DNA of 64,000 nt from Oasisia sp. SBJ-2009 (GCA_964017155.1 OZ024856.1:6465313-6529312); one strand, 5' to 3'. Shown: positions 1-12,185, counted from the first letter of the stretch. The notes: generated from the letters alone by a model not told the origin. Numbers and translations are program-made.

Positions 1-359
1 AAATGTGGAGGGAGTGATTTATATGGCGATTTGGCAAGTGAAAATGTTATTAATGGCTGCAAAAACCATCGCTTGTTTGCTTTCCGAAATTTATATCCTC
101 AGAAAAAGAATATTCTTGAAAAAATTCATTAAGTGCAATATGTTGTCGCTTAGACCGCTTTTACATTTCTGAATCTCTATCAAGTAGTGTACACTCTGTA
201 ATGCATGAACCTGTGAATCAATCTGTATCAGATCAGTATATATTGTACAAATGAATATCACTTTAGGTGACATGGAAACTGGTCCAGGTTACTGGAAATG
301 CAACAGTAACATGTTAAAAGACACCAATTTTCAGGAAGATTAAAAAAACTTGTGGGAAT

Positions 360-786
360 GTCTACATTCGATCCCTGATCAAAATGCTTAGTGGTGGGAG
401 GATTGCAAAACGCAATTTCGAAATTTATTATTATTCATTCCATGAGGTTATCACTTATCCGCCGTCAAGAATTAAAGGACGCTAAATGGGATTTAATGAA
501 TTTAATTAGACATGATGAAAGAGATGGGACAACTGTAGAAATACGAAATCAAATCAAACAGGCTCAAAGCGTGGTTGACAATTTGAATGAAAAGTTTTTG
601 GAAGGCGCCAAAATCAGATCCAAGGCTAAATATCTAGAGAATAATGAGAAACCTACTAGATTTTTCTTACAAAAGGAGAACAAGTCAGCCAATGATACAT
701 TATCAAAACAACTGAAAAGTGGTCTGAAAATAGCCCTTTATATTGCAGAGGTGAAAAGAAAAACAATAAACTGTAACTCAGTTTAA
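360..786 (+). pseudogene. L1/Tx1-like LINE fragment (endonuclease-RT linker)
   Basis: The open frame at 391-786 contains the stretch ending in GAKIRSKAKYLENNEKPTRF followed by FLQKENK. This is the pattern that links the endonuclease and reverse transcriptase domains in L1/Tx1-clade ORF2 proteins (family form: EGxxIRSRxxWxExGEKxTKYFxxLE). Just upstream a different frame reads like the WWEDxK motif of the same linker, so the copy has at least one frameshift. No RT catalytic core follows and the frame ends at 784-786. It is a dead scrap rather than a host gene. Clade assignment rests on motif memory only. Confidence 0.6.
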
Positions 787-1029
787 ACAAAATATGATCA
801 GCTCCAAAACTGATAAATACGGAGCTACGTGGAGGCAAGACTTAAACAATGGCGGCACCAAGTAAGAAGAGAAGAGACTCAGTGATTGGATAGGGTGGTG
901 GGAGCTGTAGGGATAGGTCCTTTTATTAATTTTGGTGAGCAACTTGGGCGTGGCCAAGTCTATTGTACCTTGTGAAGCGACGGAGCCAGGCTAAGTCTAT
1001 GTTAGGCAGTAAATGAAACACTGTTTCGC

Positions 1030-1480
1030 AACTTGGAATATATGCACAAATCTGGTAGGACTTAATTCAGAGATAAGCATTCTCATATGTTGTAAAGTGT
1101 ATCTTAATTAATCTGTGTCGGAACGGTTTGACAGCAGTTTGACAGCTCGTAGGACCAACGTGGCTGCATCTAATGAGACGTTCCGTTGTACACAAAGTCA
1201 AAGATACTGACAGACGGAAATTACCATTTCAATGTACCCCAAAACAATAACTTGGGAACTGAAGATAATGTCTTGATCCAAATACTACGTGATTAATTTG
1301 TAAATACAGAGTTAAGTGAAGTTGAATTGTTGGAAAGTGACACAGAGTGACTGAAAGCAGCAATGACATTGACAAATCAGTTAATCATGAAAGGGACATT
1401 GTTCCTGACCCTGGCACCAGCTCAGCGCATAGGTCGGTAACAGTGTCCTATATATTCTTCTGGGCGGAGTGTAAATATAT
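1030..1480 (+). repeat. Dispersed repeat family, diverged copy 1
   Basis: This segment matches the reverse complement of 9276-9835 along most of its length. Shared landmarks are CGGAACGGTTTGACAGCAGT-type sequence, GAGACGTTCC, ACAAATCAGTTAATCATGAA and a CCTGGCACCAGCTC block. No usable frame remains in this copy, whereas the 9.3-kb copy keeps a 132-codon frame. It is a decayed member of a multicopy element, probably a DNA transposon. Confidence 0.65.
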
Positions 1481-1884
1481 CTCAACAGAGTAGTCAAGTG
1501 GGAATCCATGTAATATTGAAAATATCAGTATCAGCCCTCTCTGATTAAATTTTCAACTATTCTTTTAATAAAAAAAACAAGACTGCCATCCACAGTAAAA
1601 ATATTGTTTTAAAAAGTATTTTCATTTAAACATAAAAAAAAAAAATCAATTACATTTCAATGTCACTGTCCAATGTCTGGTGGCAACTGTTTTCTCTCCT
1701 AAAATAGAAATATATGTGATATACAAAAGGAAAACCAATTAATGACACTTTTTGTTCTGACCTATATGTATATATTAAGTATTTTAATTTATCAGGTATG
1801 TCTCAACTTGCATATTTTATGAATGTGTTCTTTTAATTTCAAGAACTTGGAGAAGCAGATGATGAATGTGTGTGTCGCTACTGG

Positions 1885-4191
1885 TAGTGCTGGTTCGATA
1901 CCAGGTTTTGTTCGATACCGATCGATACCTGAATTTTTTTCGATACTCGATACTTACGTTGTAAGTCTAATATTCACATAGAATACAGTTACCAGTAGAA
2001 ACACAGTATGCAACAAAAGTAGTGCTGGTTCAATACCAGAATTCTTCGATACCGATCGATATATTGCTGGTTCAATACCAGAATTCTTCGATATCAATCG
2101 ATACCAGATTTTTATTCGATACTCAAAATTTACCTTGTTAGTGTAATTCAGTACAGTAGAGATCTCCAAAGAAACACACTACTATCCACTTAGACTAATG
2201 CCACAGAAACACACACAATTTTTCACTTACAAATAGGGAAATATGTGATAATTTTATAGTCATGCAAACAATGATTAAAATGCAATTTTCATTTTATGTA
2301 AGTAAACAAACAACAGTTTCAATATAATTGATTACTGTTGCAAAACTAAAAGGTAACTGTAATATAATATTTAAACAATAAAGACAACTGCAATAAAATA
2401 CCTAGTGACAAATAAATTCATCAATTGCACTGAATTATTTTAAATTAATAATTGTACTTCACCCCAGTTGTTTGTAAATACACTATAATATAGCAGCTTA
2501 ATTCCAATTCAATGTGTCTCCTAAAGTGACCATCAACAAATACAGCTAAAACATAACATACAAATAATTATGTTATTATTATATTAAATATAAATACAAC
2601 TATCACTTACAATAGTGCCACTGCCAGCACAGATGCACACTCACTGTTATGACTGTTTTATAATTAATTGTATGGTAAAGATAATTGTGATTTAACATCA
2701 AAACTGTATAGACGATTACAATAAAATAACACTAATTAATAATAGAAACAATATTAATAAAAATTACAAGTGCACTTCCCAGTTCACACCAATATTTGTT
2801 ATATAAAACTTAAATTACCACGTTATCAAGTACACATAACAAGCCCCATAATGTTTTTGCAACTGTTTTCAAGAACCGGTCAGTTTCTTCCTCTACCTCT
2901 GGCTCTGCCAGTGGTGAACCTGTTTGGCCAGTGCCAGTGACTGGCAGTGTCACAGTGACAGTAGATGCTGTGAGCAAATCGTCATCGTTAATCAGTCATG
3001 TCGTGTATGTCACTTCTTGGCGATGTTGGCCGCAGTTACTTAGTAGATTCGGCAACCGATGGCTATTCGCTTCGACTGTAACTAGATGTCCATTGCTCGC
3101 TCACTGTCGAATATTTCGATAGAATACGTTCTCGAGTCAATATGGCAATGGCAATGCGACGTTGTCCGCGACATCGACGTGCCATACGATGAAAGTTGAT
3201 CGTCACGTTTTGATAGCTTCTTGATTGGTGACATGTTTCGTCAAATTCGATGTATTTACCCCGCTATCTTTGAGACGCCTCTAGCACAGCAGACACTCTT
3301 TGTTGAAAAACTGCCAAATTATTAGCGATGAACGTTGCGACTTGTTGTCGTTCGCCTTGGTTGTGGGCGTCGTGTACGGCAAATGGTGGCGCCACCAAAC
3401 GGAACCCGGATAAACAAAGCCTCGGCATCGCGCTCGAATAATTATTTATATTAATAATATTATTATTAAACCAGTTTAATAAATACTAGTGCGTGCAATA
3501 AACACTCTATACAAATACTATAGGATGTGTGTTTTTTGTACGCATAACCGTAAATAAAGTAGGGAGAAAGATGGCATGGTACTGCCACCAAACGAGAGCG
3601 TCACATACGAACCTTGGTTTGGGTAACGAGGCTAAGCGAAGTATGACCTAGGCTAAGATCGCACACAGAAAACAGTTATTATAGAGACTAATTCTACAAG
3701 AAAGTTTTAGAAAACAATTCACATTTTATGTTATATTATTTTTTTAACAACCACGCCTAAGTCAATTTAGGCTGCGAAGCGCTGTAGTGATAGCTCCCGT
3801 AAACAACGTCGTCATCAACAACGATGTTGCGCCTTCGCATCGACTTCGTCGAATGAATGGACTCGAATCTCTCGATGTCAAGTATCGAAATATCGAAGGT
3901 ATCGAAGGTATCGAAGGTATCGAAGGTATCGAAGGTATCGAAGGTATCGAAGGTATCGAAGGTATCGAAGGTATCGAAGGTATCGAAGGTATCGAAGGTA
4001 TCGAAGGTATCGAAGGTATCGAAGGTATCAAAGGTATCGTAGGTATCGAAGGTATCGAAGGTATCGTAGGTATCGAAGGTATCGAACAGTGGGCGTTCGA
4101 TACCAAAAATATCGCGATACCACTAAATATCGGTATCGAACGTTTGCAAGTATCGCGATACTTCGATATTTTTTGTATCGAACCAGCACTA
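1885..4191. mobile_element. hAT-like non-autonomous DNA transposon, 2307 bp
   Basis: The element begins TAGTGCTGGTTCGATACC and ends with an inverted copy (GTATCGAACCAGCACTA). It is flanked by the identical 8-bp duplication GCTACTGG at 1877-1884 and 4192-4199. An 8-bp target duplication is the hallmark of the hAT superfamily; P and a few others also give 7-8 bp. No transposase frame is present, so it would need a helper. Both ends carry many TCGATACC-type motifs: near the left end at 1890-2140, and near the right end as a 9-bp minisatellite. Inside, 2150-2830 is AT-rich and featureless; 2830-3560 is GC-richer and unassigned. Confidence 0.75.
3889..4086. repeat. 9-bp minisatellite (TATCGAAGG)n in the hAT-like element
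   Basis: About 21 near-perfect copies of TATCGAAGG run next to the right terminal inverted repeat. The unit is a variant of the terminal sequence itself (GGTATCGAACC). Read as protein it gives EGI or KVS repeats on one strand and IPS repeats on the other; none of these is a credible protein. Confidence 0.9.
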
Positions 4192-4530
4192 GCTACTGGT
4201 GTACAAGATGTATCTGACCGAGCAGCATAAACACACCAACACTACACAGACGAGGGTAAATCACATCCAACTACAACCAAAAACCAGTGTGTCGAGTGTA
4301 ACAATGCTACTGAAAATTACATGCAACCAAACATCACATAATGTAGTCATTTGTGAGCAAGAAACCTCTATTGTTGCATAATAAGAACACCCATTCTATC
4401 TTAGCTCCACATGATCAAGTACATTCTCCACCAACATCAAGTGAGTCACGACACTCACCATGTTCTCACTGTCCCAGGCATAGCTTAATGCAGACACCTG
4501 GCCACCCATCGTTTGGATGGGTAAAACCCA

Positions 4531-4824
4531 TTGGGTAGATATATGGGTGGACGGTCTTTCAAAACCATAGATAATAATTATGTATTGTCAGTTACGCCTC
4601 CAAAAAAACGCAAATTAAAATCAATTTGGTTCAAAAGGTTACCGCTCTGTAATCCACCAGACAATGTGCGTGTCAGCAGCAGGCATTTCACTGAGGATTG
4701 TTTTGTTCCCAGCATGCAAGCCACTATAGGATTAAAAAACAAGCAAATGATTGATAGAAGGGGCTATCCCAACACTGTTTTCATTCCAAAAAATGTCAAG
4801 TCAGAGACAGCTGTACTAGTATAG
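4531..4824 (+). pseudogene. THAP-domain-like fragment, degenerate
   Basis: The 97-residue frame contains WFKRLPLCNPPDNVRVSSRH followed by F, then EDCF. This matches the second half of a THAP C2CH zinc finger (Trp, then V-C-S-x-H-F). The cysteine of the C-x2-H pair is replaced by serine, and the N-terminal CxxxC half is absent. A downstream GLKNKQMIDRRGYPNTVF resembles the usual THAP 'LK..AVPTIF' ending. A zinc finger is therefore unlikely to fold. THAP domains occur in host DNA-binding proteins and in P-type transposases; which source applies here is unknown. Confidence 0.5.
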
Positions 4825-4829
4825 CTTAC

Positions 4830-5245
4830 TATTTTTATGGGTGCCCAAGATCATTCGTTCTTTTATTTATATTATATAAGTATTAAACTGAATAATACCA
4901 TAATTTAATGTGTGGCTGCTAAACATATAGAATGTACACATAGTAATGCATATTTTTAATTTTTTTTAGGTATTTAAAGAAACTTTCAAATGCAAAATAG
5001 AAAATATGATTTTAGTATAGATATTGGGAATCCTGCGGTCGTCATCCAAATGCCAAAAAGATTAATAATCTCATTATTATTTATTGTTTTATTTAAATTT
5101 TCAGCTCAGTTATTAATGTTCATTAAATCGACTGACACTGTCCATAACCACAGGATTATATACCGAATGGTTCTTCCCATTATCCATGTAGATATAGTGG
5201 TTACATGATGACAGAACAGAACCAGAGTTGTTTTGATGTATATGC
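4830..5245. other. No recognisable feature
   Basis: AT-rich sequence between the THAP fragment and the first MITE. The 72-codon frame at 4990-5208 has no recognisable motif. Confidence 0.4.
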
Positions 5246-5718
5246 TGTAGCGCTTAAATTTTTCCGGCGTTATAAACGTTCCGATTGACGTTTCTGAGCA
5301 TGTGCGATATATGTAAAATCATCAATGTGCAGCGAAAAGACAAAGCATTTATGGTATAAATACTACGGGTTGTTCGTTAGGATGTATATAACCTCTGAGC
5401 AAAGTTATTTGTCGTAAATTAACACGAGGCAAACAAGTTATGAGGCATATTTTGATAGCAAGCATAAATCACGTGACAGTAGTGCCCTATAATAATCCGT
5501 GACAGTGATTTATAATAAACAGAATATTTTATTGCATTGAACAACATTTTAAGAAACTCTTCACAGTAATCATCACAGGAGAGTTAACGAACAGCTTGTG
5601 GCATTCATACCGAAAATGCTTTGTTGTTTTGCTGGATATTGATGATTTACATTTATTGCGCATGCGCAGACACGTCAATCAGAACGTTTTTAACGACCGG
5701 AAAAATGTAAGCGCAACA
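5246..5718. mobile_element. Long-TIR MITE, copy 1 (473 bp)
   Basis: The ends are inverted copies of TGTNGCGCTTACATTTTTCC followed by GG and CGTTCCGATTGACGTTTCTG. The inverted similarity continues for about 150 bp per side, so the element can fold almost completely. Two further family members are at 21063-21532 and 15815-16034. No coding capacity. A clean target duplication could not be read, so the superfamily is unassigned. Confidence 0.75.
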
Positions 5719-5719
5719 C

Positions 5720-7555
5720 CGTATCGAAGTACGTCGTGGTTTGCTTACGTCACAAACAAAACTGCGTGAAGCCTCGCCCTCGGCTCGTGCCTTTTTGCAA
5801 AAACTGTTCAGTAATAATAAAAATTCAGTTAAATATTACGTGAATTACATTACTACTGCAACATAATATACCATAGAGCAAATATTACTGTCTACATCTG
5901 ACACTAACAACCTGTTCTTAGGGTTTTGTAATAAAGTTACTCTTCTGAAACCTAAATTTCAACAGAATATACGGCGAAAAGCGCGTGTTAGGCAGCCATG
6001 TTTTTCATCGCTTGACGTCTGCATTTGCTAAGCAACCTGGAATCTGGATCGATTGCGAAATTATTACATCAATTAAGATTGGGAAATCCTATTTTTGACA
6101 TACACTTGTACAATACCGTCCCGCAAAACAACTCCACACATACATCACAACTGCGTCATATTTAATATTGTACCGGTATATACTGGGCCTGGTTCAAATA
6201 ACGGCATACGTGTACTCCACATGACGATACAAGCTCTGCTACTGCATCAGGCGCTACGGATGGCGTCGAAGCCTGGGTACGTGGACAGTTCCTTACCTGT
6301 CGGGAGTGTGCAGCCGGTACGCAAATATTTCAGTTAAAACGTCCCTTCTTGTCGGTTGTAGATGATCTTGGTTGTGCACGAAAATAAATACAAACACGAG
6401 TATGCAGCATACAGTTTCCTTAGGGAGTTAGGCTTAGGCATTTGAACACCACGTGTAGGCTGTAGCTTGGCTAGTCTCTGACCTTCGCGATTTGTGCACC
6501 GTATGCAAATCAGCGGTTTGCGTATGTGAGGAGAATTTGGTGTTTCATCGGCGCGAAGGATGCGTTTCTTTTCTTCTTCTTCCATCTAAGTTATTCAACT
6601 AAGGTCAACCTTTTTGAAAATCCTTGTCACTATTTGCAGGGGATGAGCATCGCAATGGAAATATAAGCGATATATTGAAAATATTTGCAGCTTAATTAAC
6701 ATTATTATGCAGGCAAAGAGAGGAATAAAAAGGATGGGTGACAGGGTAAGGCCAAGGGAAGTGCAAGTTTGATTTACTGAGCCCAGAAATGGGCGGCAAC
6801 CCTAACCTTGATTGAAGTCGTCGAGGGGCTCTCAGTCGGCAGATTTATTATAGAAAATTCCGTAATCGTCACCTTACATTGTAAATAATGTGCAGAGTTT
6901 TGTATTTCATAATGGTACATGACATTATGCAGAATGTTGTGAGATTTAATCGGAGGCTAAGGGTAAATCGAAGAAAATTTACAAAATTGCGCCATCTGGT
7001 TAACTTAACGTCATTAGAGTTAAGAATTTCGGAAAATTTCAGCCAGGCCCAGGAGATGAAAAAAGTTCATTTGTTGAGTTCACTTTAATTTTATTATTGT
7101 CTTTTAGATATTTCTCCATGAAAATATGATATGTGGATCGAGCAAAACCTAATAAACAATCTGTAATAAGTCCATTTTCGTGGGGCTTCCCCTTTATTTT
7201 TAGCACAGCGGTGACTGCGCGTGCGCGGCCTCGCGAGGCCTCGCTGGCGAGCGACGAAAATCAGACTTTTCGTGGGTGAAATCGGCATTACAACAAAAGT
7301 TTTTGAGACGATTTCGGTGAGTAATTTTTGCAATTTGTTATTGCTTGTTTTGTGTTTAATGCACACCTACTAAAAGAAAAAAAGAGTAGGTAAACCTGTA
7401 GACCTATAGTATACTTTGTGCAGAGGTTGTGGAAAATCGTTTGTTGTGACTTGTGTGCAGTTTATGTGTGTTCACGTGAACATTTTATCAGGTTCTGGGG
7501 GTGGTGGGTGCCACTGATTAAAGTGTTGGGTAGTTGGGTAGTGCGACACAGTTGA
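5720..7555. other. Unassigned; CpG-rich patch near 7200-7260
   Basis: No supported gene. Several short frames (for example 83 codons on the minus strand at 6334-6585) lack recognisable domains. A GC-rich stretch with the palindrome GCCTCGCGAGGC lies at about 7228-7239, just upstream of the possible small gene at 7562. It could be promoter sequence, but nothing proves it. Confidence 0.3.
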
Positions 7556-7561
7556 AGTGAT

Positions 7562-7965
7562 GCTTTCCTTGGTGAGAAAGCAGCCCACATTTCCCAGAAA
7601 TGGCACACAAAAATTAAAAATTATGAACAATTGTATGCTGCTAATGACCAAATTAGGTAACAGGACAGTAGAAGATATCTTCTTCTTTTCTTTCTCTCTT
7701 TTATATTTTATTTGTTTACTTAAAACAATTATAGTATAAATACATACATATACATTTTTGGTATGATTTCAGGAAACAAATGGAAGGGATTGATGATGAA
7801 GTCCTTGCTGACTTGGCCCTGGATGAAGGGCTTGACTGCTCGGACCTCGCTGTTATTCAGCACATCATGCAACAAGAGGAGGAGAGGATCGAGCTGGACC
7901 GAGGTTTTGATCTGCAGAAGTTCTTCGGCGTAGTTGGAGCAAAACACCTGTTAAACAAATGTTGA
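7562..7965 (+). CDS. Possible two-exon gene or gene fragment, unknown product
   Basis: Two coding-looking segments can be joined: 7562-7656 and 7773-7965. The donor is ATTAG|GTAACA, the acceptor TGATTTCAG|G, and the phases agree (two bases carried over). The joined frame contains HISQKWHTKIKNYEQLYAAN and then MEGIDDEVLADLALDEGLDC, SDLAVIQHIM and an acidic/amphipathic tail ending LLNKC-stop. Composition is unlike the surrounding noise. An in-frame TGA lies just upstream of 7562, so the true start is not visible. I do not recognise the family; a MADF/SANT-type or transposon-associated protein is possible. Confidence 0.35.
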
Positions 7966-9115
7966 AAGCAATTTAGCCAGATATAATTACAAATGTCTTT
8001 CAGTAAACTGAATTGGAAATGAGGCAGCTATATATGTGGAGAAGAACATACATATTTTGTGCATGGGCTAACAATAATTTGGATTCTCGCCTGTTTATCA
8101 AATGGGCACAGTATTAAATAACTTTGCATTGCCTGCATCAGTGTTCTTTTTTTTCTGTGCTTTGATCTCAGTTGGGAGAAAAACCGCTACACAAATGCAA
8201 TTATTATCAGTATTTGTAGTGTTAACTGGGAACATAATCCAAGTAAAAGAGAGACCTGCCTAATGCCTCACAGTCACAAAACAGTACTTGTCTCACCAGC
8301 AAAGTCATTACATAGTTTACCTGTCAGGGTCATTCCATTTCAAATGAATCACTCAAAACATCACCCTACTCTAATTTGATTGACTTATGCTACATAACTA
8401 TGATTTTATTTTGTCCATACCCATGTTTTGCCATATCAGTAATAAAAAAAACAATTTCCATTGATGTCCGCCTATTAAAACCGATTACTAGTCAAAATAG
8501 CGTCATTTTATCCGAAAATGTGTAACTGCCACGATTTTGTGCCTATTCCTAAGTATGACTGGTCCCGTAACAGAACTTCAAGACAACCAAAAATAGCCAA
8601 AATTGAAGATTTATTTACAGTTCCTCTTCAGCAGTGAGCATTCATCATGACTGAATACCTGTCAACTGCCTGACAAAGAGACTACAACTTGAAACGTCCA
8701 GTTTTATCCTCCCAGGATCATTTTACCATTCAGGTATTTTTGCATTTTATCTTGCCTAACCAGTAGGGTTCACCCTGACCAGGAAAACTAATTAATTCAC
8801 GAAATTTACGATGAGATACTGAATTAAACTAACTTCAACATCTTATGGGTCAGTTACAAAATTATGGAAAACGCAGGCACAACTTAACACTTACAAAAAA
8901 CAATACTTTCTCACCTATAACTGTCCTAAGTCACAGACCGAAGACGCGACGAAAACGGCGCCTGCATGTGGCGTTGACGGTGGTGGTTGTGTCTGACGTC
9001 ACTTGACCTAGTTTCCTTGCAGCCAGCACCACGAAAAAGGACCGACGAAAACATTTGCTAACACTCTCTACCACGTTGCTTAGGCTAGGTCAGAAGTTGG
9101 TAAGATTAATAATAA
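7966..9115. other. Unassigned intergenic sequence
   Basis: No coding evidence. A CRE-like TGACGTCA octamer lies near 8995 within a short GC-rich patch (8930-9060) that could be a promoter or part of a repeat. The rest is AT-rich. Confidence 0.3.
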
Positions 9116-9275
9116 TAAAGTTTATTTCAGACAAAAAGTCCATATATATACATACATGAAATACAATTAAAAAATATGAAAAGTACAATACATATAATAC
9201 AATCAAAGCAATGATGTGATCAATGTAAAAATATAAGTGTAAAGTTAAACAAATATGTCTAAATATATGAGGAAA

Positions 9276-9835
9276 TTAATTAAATAAGTTACGGTCAGAC
9301 TTTGATACATTGTCACAAGAATGTTGTTCTAGCATCAGCACACCTGTGTATTGTGAGATTGTTTGCTGAAATTGTTTGAGGTGGCAGAGTTCATAACACA
9401 CACACCTGCAGAATCTGTACAATAAATAGGACACTGTTACAAACTGGACCAAAGCACAGAGCTGGTGCCAGGCCCAGGGACAACCTCCCTTTAATTCATG
9501 ATTAACTGATTTGTCAACGTCGTTGGCGTTGCTGCTGTGACTCACTTCGTCACTTTCCGATAATTCACCATCACTTAACTCTGTATACTTTGCAAATTGA
9601 TCACATATCATTTGCTTCAAGATATTATCTTCAGTTATTATCTTGTTATCTTTCAAATGGCGAATAATTTCCATATCTCAGTATCTCTGACTTTCCATAC
9701 AATGGAACGTCTCGTAGACGTAGCCATTTCGGTCTTATGAACTGCCACTGTCAAACTGTTCCGACGCTTTACAAAATATGAGAATGGTTATCTCTTTGCA
9801 TTAAGTCTTAATTTGAGTCTTACCATATGTGTACA
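9276..9835 (-). repeat. Dispersed repeat family, copy 2, with decayed transposase-like N-terminus
   Basis: Inverted relative of 1030-1480. Reading on the minus strand, a short frame starting MATSTRRSIVWKVRDTE near 9725 runs one base out of phase into the 132-codon frame at 9276-9674. That frame has ILKQMICDQFAKYTELSDGE and LSESDEVSHSSNANDVDKSV. An acidic Ser/Asp-rich N-terminus of this kind is common in piggyBac-type transposases, but no catalytic DDD core is present, so this is a suggestion only. The adjoining 9116-9275 is AT-rich tail-like sequence. Confidence 0.5.
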
Positions 9836-9844
9836 TATATATGC

Positions 9845-10690
9845 AACAGGATAATCGTTCAGTCGGGAGATGTGGCACTTCTTGGGCACTGGTGGATGTT
9901 TTGAAGCAGACTGTTCTCCATACTGCTGGAGTAGAGAGACTAATTGTAGATGTATGAAAATCACAGCAACTTGGTCTGTGAAATTCTTCAGAGTAGATGT
10001 AGATATATTATCTGGACCAGAAGCTTTCTGCGCGCACTATCTCTGGAATAGTTTCCTTACGTCCGCTTCTTTGATGACATAGGGAGGGACAGGGTCATGG
10101 CTGCTGGGATTGGGCACTACTCAGGCGAATTGTTCAGGTTGTAAAATCTGCTGTAACACGTGTTCAGCTGGCCAGGGAAAGTTGGATCACTGATATTAAT
10201 GGCTGCTGTCTTTGCCTTGTACTGTGTAACCTGTTGCAGGCCTTGCCATTGTCTGTCTGGCACCCTATTCGATAGCAGCGCTCGATGTCTACGTAGTTCA
10301 GCGGTGGGCGCAGTAGCAACGTGCTGTTGATGATTTACAGCACTTTGGCGCAAGCGTCTTCGCCTGTGCCCGTCTCTACAACCCCCTGAATGCGCGGATT
10401 TGCATGGCGACCATTCTGCTCGGAAGCATCTATGCTTTCTTCAAGTATACTGACCCTATCGCGCAGTTCACTAACCACTGTCTTTTTTATCAACTACACT
10501 GCGCAATTGAGTGATCTCTGTTCTAAGTTCTCTTAATTCTGCCATTAGGTCGTCTGGATAAAAGGCACGTTTTATTTTAGACACCACTTCCGTATATCTA
10601 GTACTCACACAAGGTGGCGTGCGAGTTTTCTTCAACATTGCTGCTGCCCTTCATTGGCTTGGCATTAGGCATGGTGTTGCGTTATGCAAT
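9845..10690 (-). pseudogene. Decayed LINE: ORF1-like coiled coil plus N-terminal RT region
   Basis: Minus-strand translation, with frameshifts, gives from upstream to downstream: (1) DDLMAELRELRTEITQLRSV and VSELRDRVSILEESIDASEQ then NGRHANPRIQGV, matching the coiled-coil-then-NxRIxGV signature of LINE ORF1 proteins (10290-10690); (2) a segment with WQGLQQVTQYK and LNTCYSRF (10117-10353), matching the linker before the RT; (3) GPDNIS and SRLNDY-PVA (9845-10110), matching the RT start 'AGPDGIPG...LNDYRPVALT'. The copy stops exactly there, against the dispersed repeat at 9276-9835. ORF1 and ORF2 parts lie unusually close, implying an internal deletion. About 10690-10990 may be 5' UTR. Confidence 0.6.
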
Positions 10691-10989
10691 AAAATTGCCA
10701 GTCGGCTCATCATGGTTGGCTGGTCACTTGCTCGGTCTGGCTTAGATGATGTATTAAATAATCGCCCAATCTTAAATGTGGTCAGCTAGGATTAGTTGAC
10801 TAGAATTACTCAAACAACTTCAGGAGCAGATAAAAACTCACCAGAAGCTCGCAATGTCTGGCTGGCGATCGCCTCAGTATTACTTCACCGCAACAACCTT
10901 ATTCAATTCACTAATGCATTAAAAACCTCTGCTAGTGTCTGCTCGTCCCGCGATGCACGTTAGTCCAGCTCGGCAGCCATTGAATAACA

Positions 10990-11490
10990 AAAGAAACATT
11001 TCCAGTACATTAAAAGATTAGCTTTCACATCTGACACCATCTTGTGGGGTTTTATTTAGCGAGGAGGTATAAAATATAAATGGTATTCGATCAGTACTAC
11101 TAGCACATTTAGAGTGCACGAATATTGTGCCAACACGTCTTTATTGACTGCATATGTTATTAAAACATAATTTGTCAAACAATGACAGTACTGTAGTTAT
11201 GTAAATATAACTACTTTTGTGTCAACAAAATGAACACGAGGTGTGATGTTGTGATGTGCAATTATTCATTTGAAGGTCCCTTGCAAAAAAAGAGCATCTA
11301 CACTTGCCTCAAGTTGTTACCTGTTGTTTTGTAGTTATCCAGGGCTTCAACTCTTGGCTGATCGATCCATCGACCTTCCAACACATCTTTCCAATTTTTT
11401 CTTCATGTGACTTGGTTCCCCTCCCCTGCGCACGTTGAATAGTGTTAAGCTGCTACAAATAGCATCTTGGAGTTCCTCGTAATGTTGGCG
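10990..11490. other. No recognisable feature
   Basis: AT-rich sequence between the LINE remnant and the tandem units. No frame with a recognisable motif. Confidence 0.35.
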
Positions 11491-11494
11491 AGTC

Positions 11495-12185
11495 ATTACT
11501 TCTTACTCATTTGGCGACTTCTGTTTGTCGCATATATTGCATTGGCGAAGACTGCATCTTGATTTAACTCGAGAATGTGTTGTTGTTTTTGCAATGGTAG
11601 CTAGACATGAGAAAGGTGGCGGAGTTTTTATGAGATAGTAGAGACCCTTCTTCACGCCATGTTTCAGAGAAGAGTTATGTTTGGAACGTGTTACTCCATC
11701 AATGGCTACCTCTAATTGACCAAAGTTCCTTCTTATGAACATGTCTTTGCCTCTCAACGATGCGTCCTCCTTGGCGAAAGAAATAGGCAAATTCCTGCGA
11801 AGTTCCATTTTGGTCATGGTGGATCCCTTAATTTCCATTGTTTTGTCAAATTTCCTCCTGTTTCTCTTAAACTACCTGCGCCCCCACTAGTTGTAAGAGA
11901 GCTTATTATATAAAAACTATATAGCACGTGACATGAGTTGTTTATTGTTTCCTTATTAAACGTAATATTTCAGGAATAGTCACATCACCCAATGTGGGCC
12001 TTTGTAAATCTAAAATACCTTAAAGAAGGCAATTCGATGAATGATAATACGTTTTAACAAGATTGCCATCTAGATAATCAACTCTAGAAGGCAGGTGGAC
12101 TAGCAAGCCCTTTGGCTTATCGAGAGTCCAACCTATCTATCTAAGTGTACTTCATACTCATTTGACAGCATCCGTGTGCATTTGT
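11495..12185 (-). repeat. Tandem element unit 1 (minus-strand ORF remnant plus CR1-type tail)
   Basis: First of three diverged units. The minus-strand 111-codon frame (11503-11838) includes DMFIRRNFGQLEVAIDGVTR and LKHGVKKGLYYLIK. Equivalent sequence recurs in units 2 and 3 with different stops and frameshifts. The unit ends (12053-12145) with a fragment matching the 3' tail of the CR1-like LINE at 19826-20800. I recall 'LKHGLxxLLKK..A..L' as a motif of a multicopy uncharacterised invertebrate family, but cannot name its function. Confidence 0.5.

Noticed and set aside
1885..1905. GGTTCGATACC resembles a tRNA/SINE B box
   Set aside because: It belongs to the TIR of a DNA transposon; no A box, cloverleaf or A-tail is nearby.
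3762..4230. EGI / IPS repeat proteins
   Set aside because: Products of the 9-bp minisatellite in the hAT-like element.
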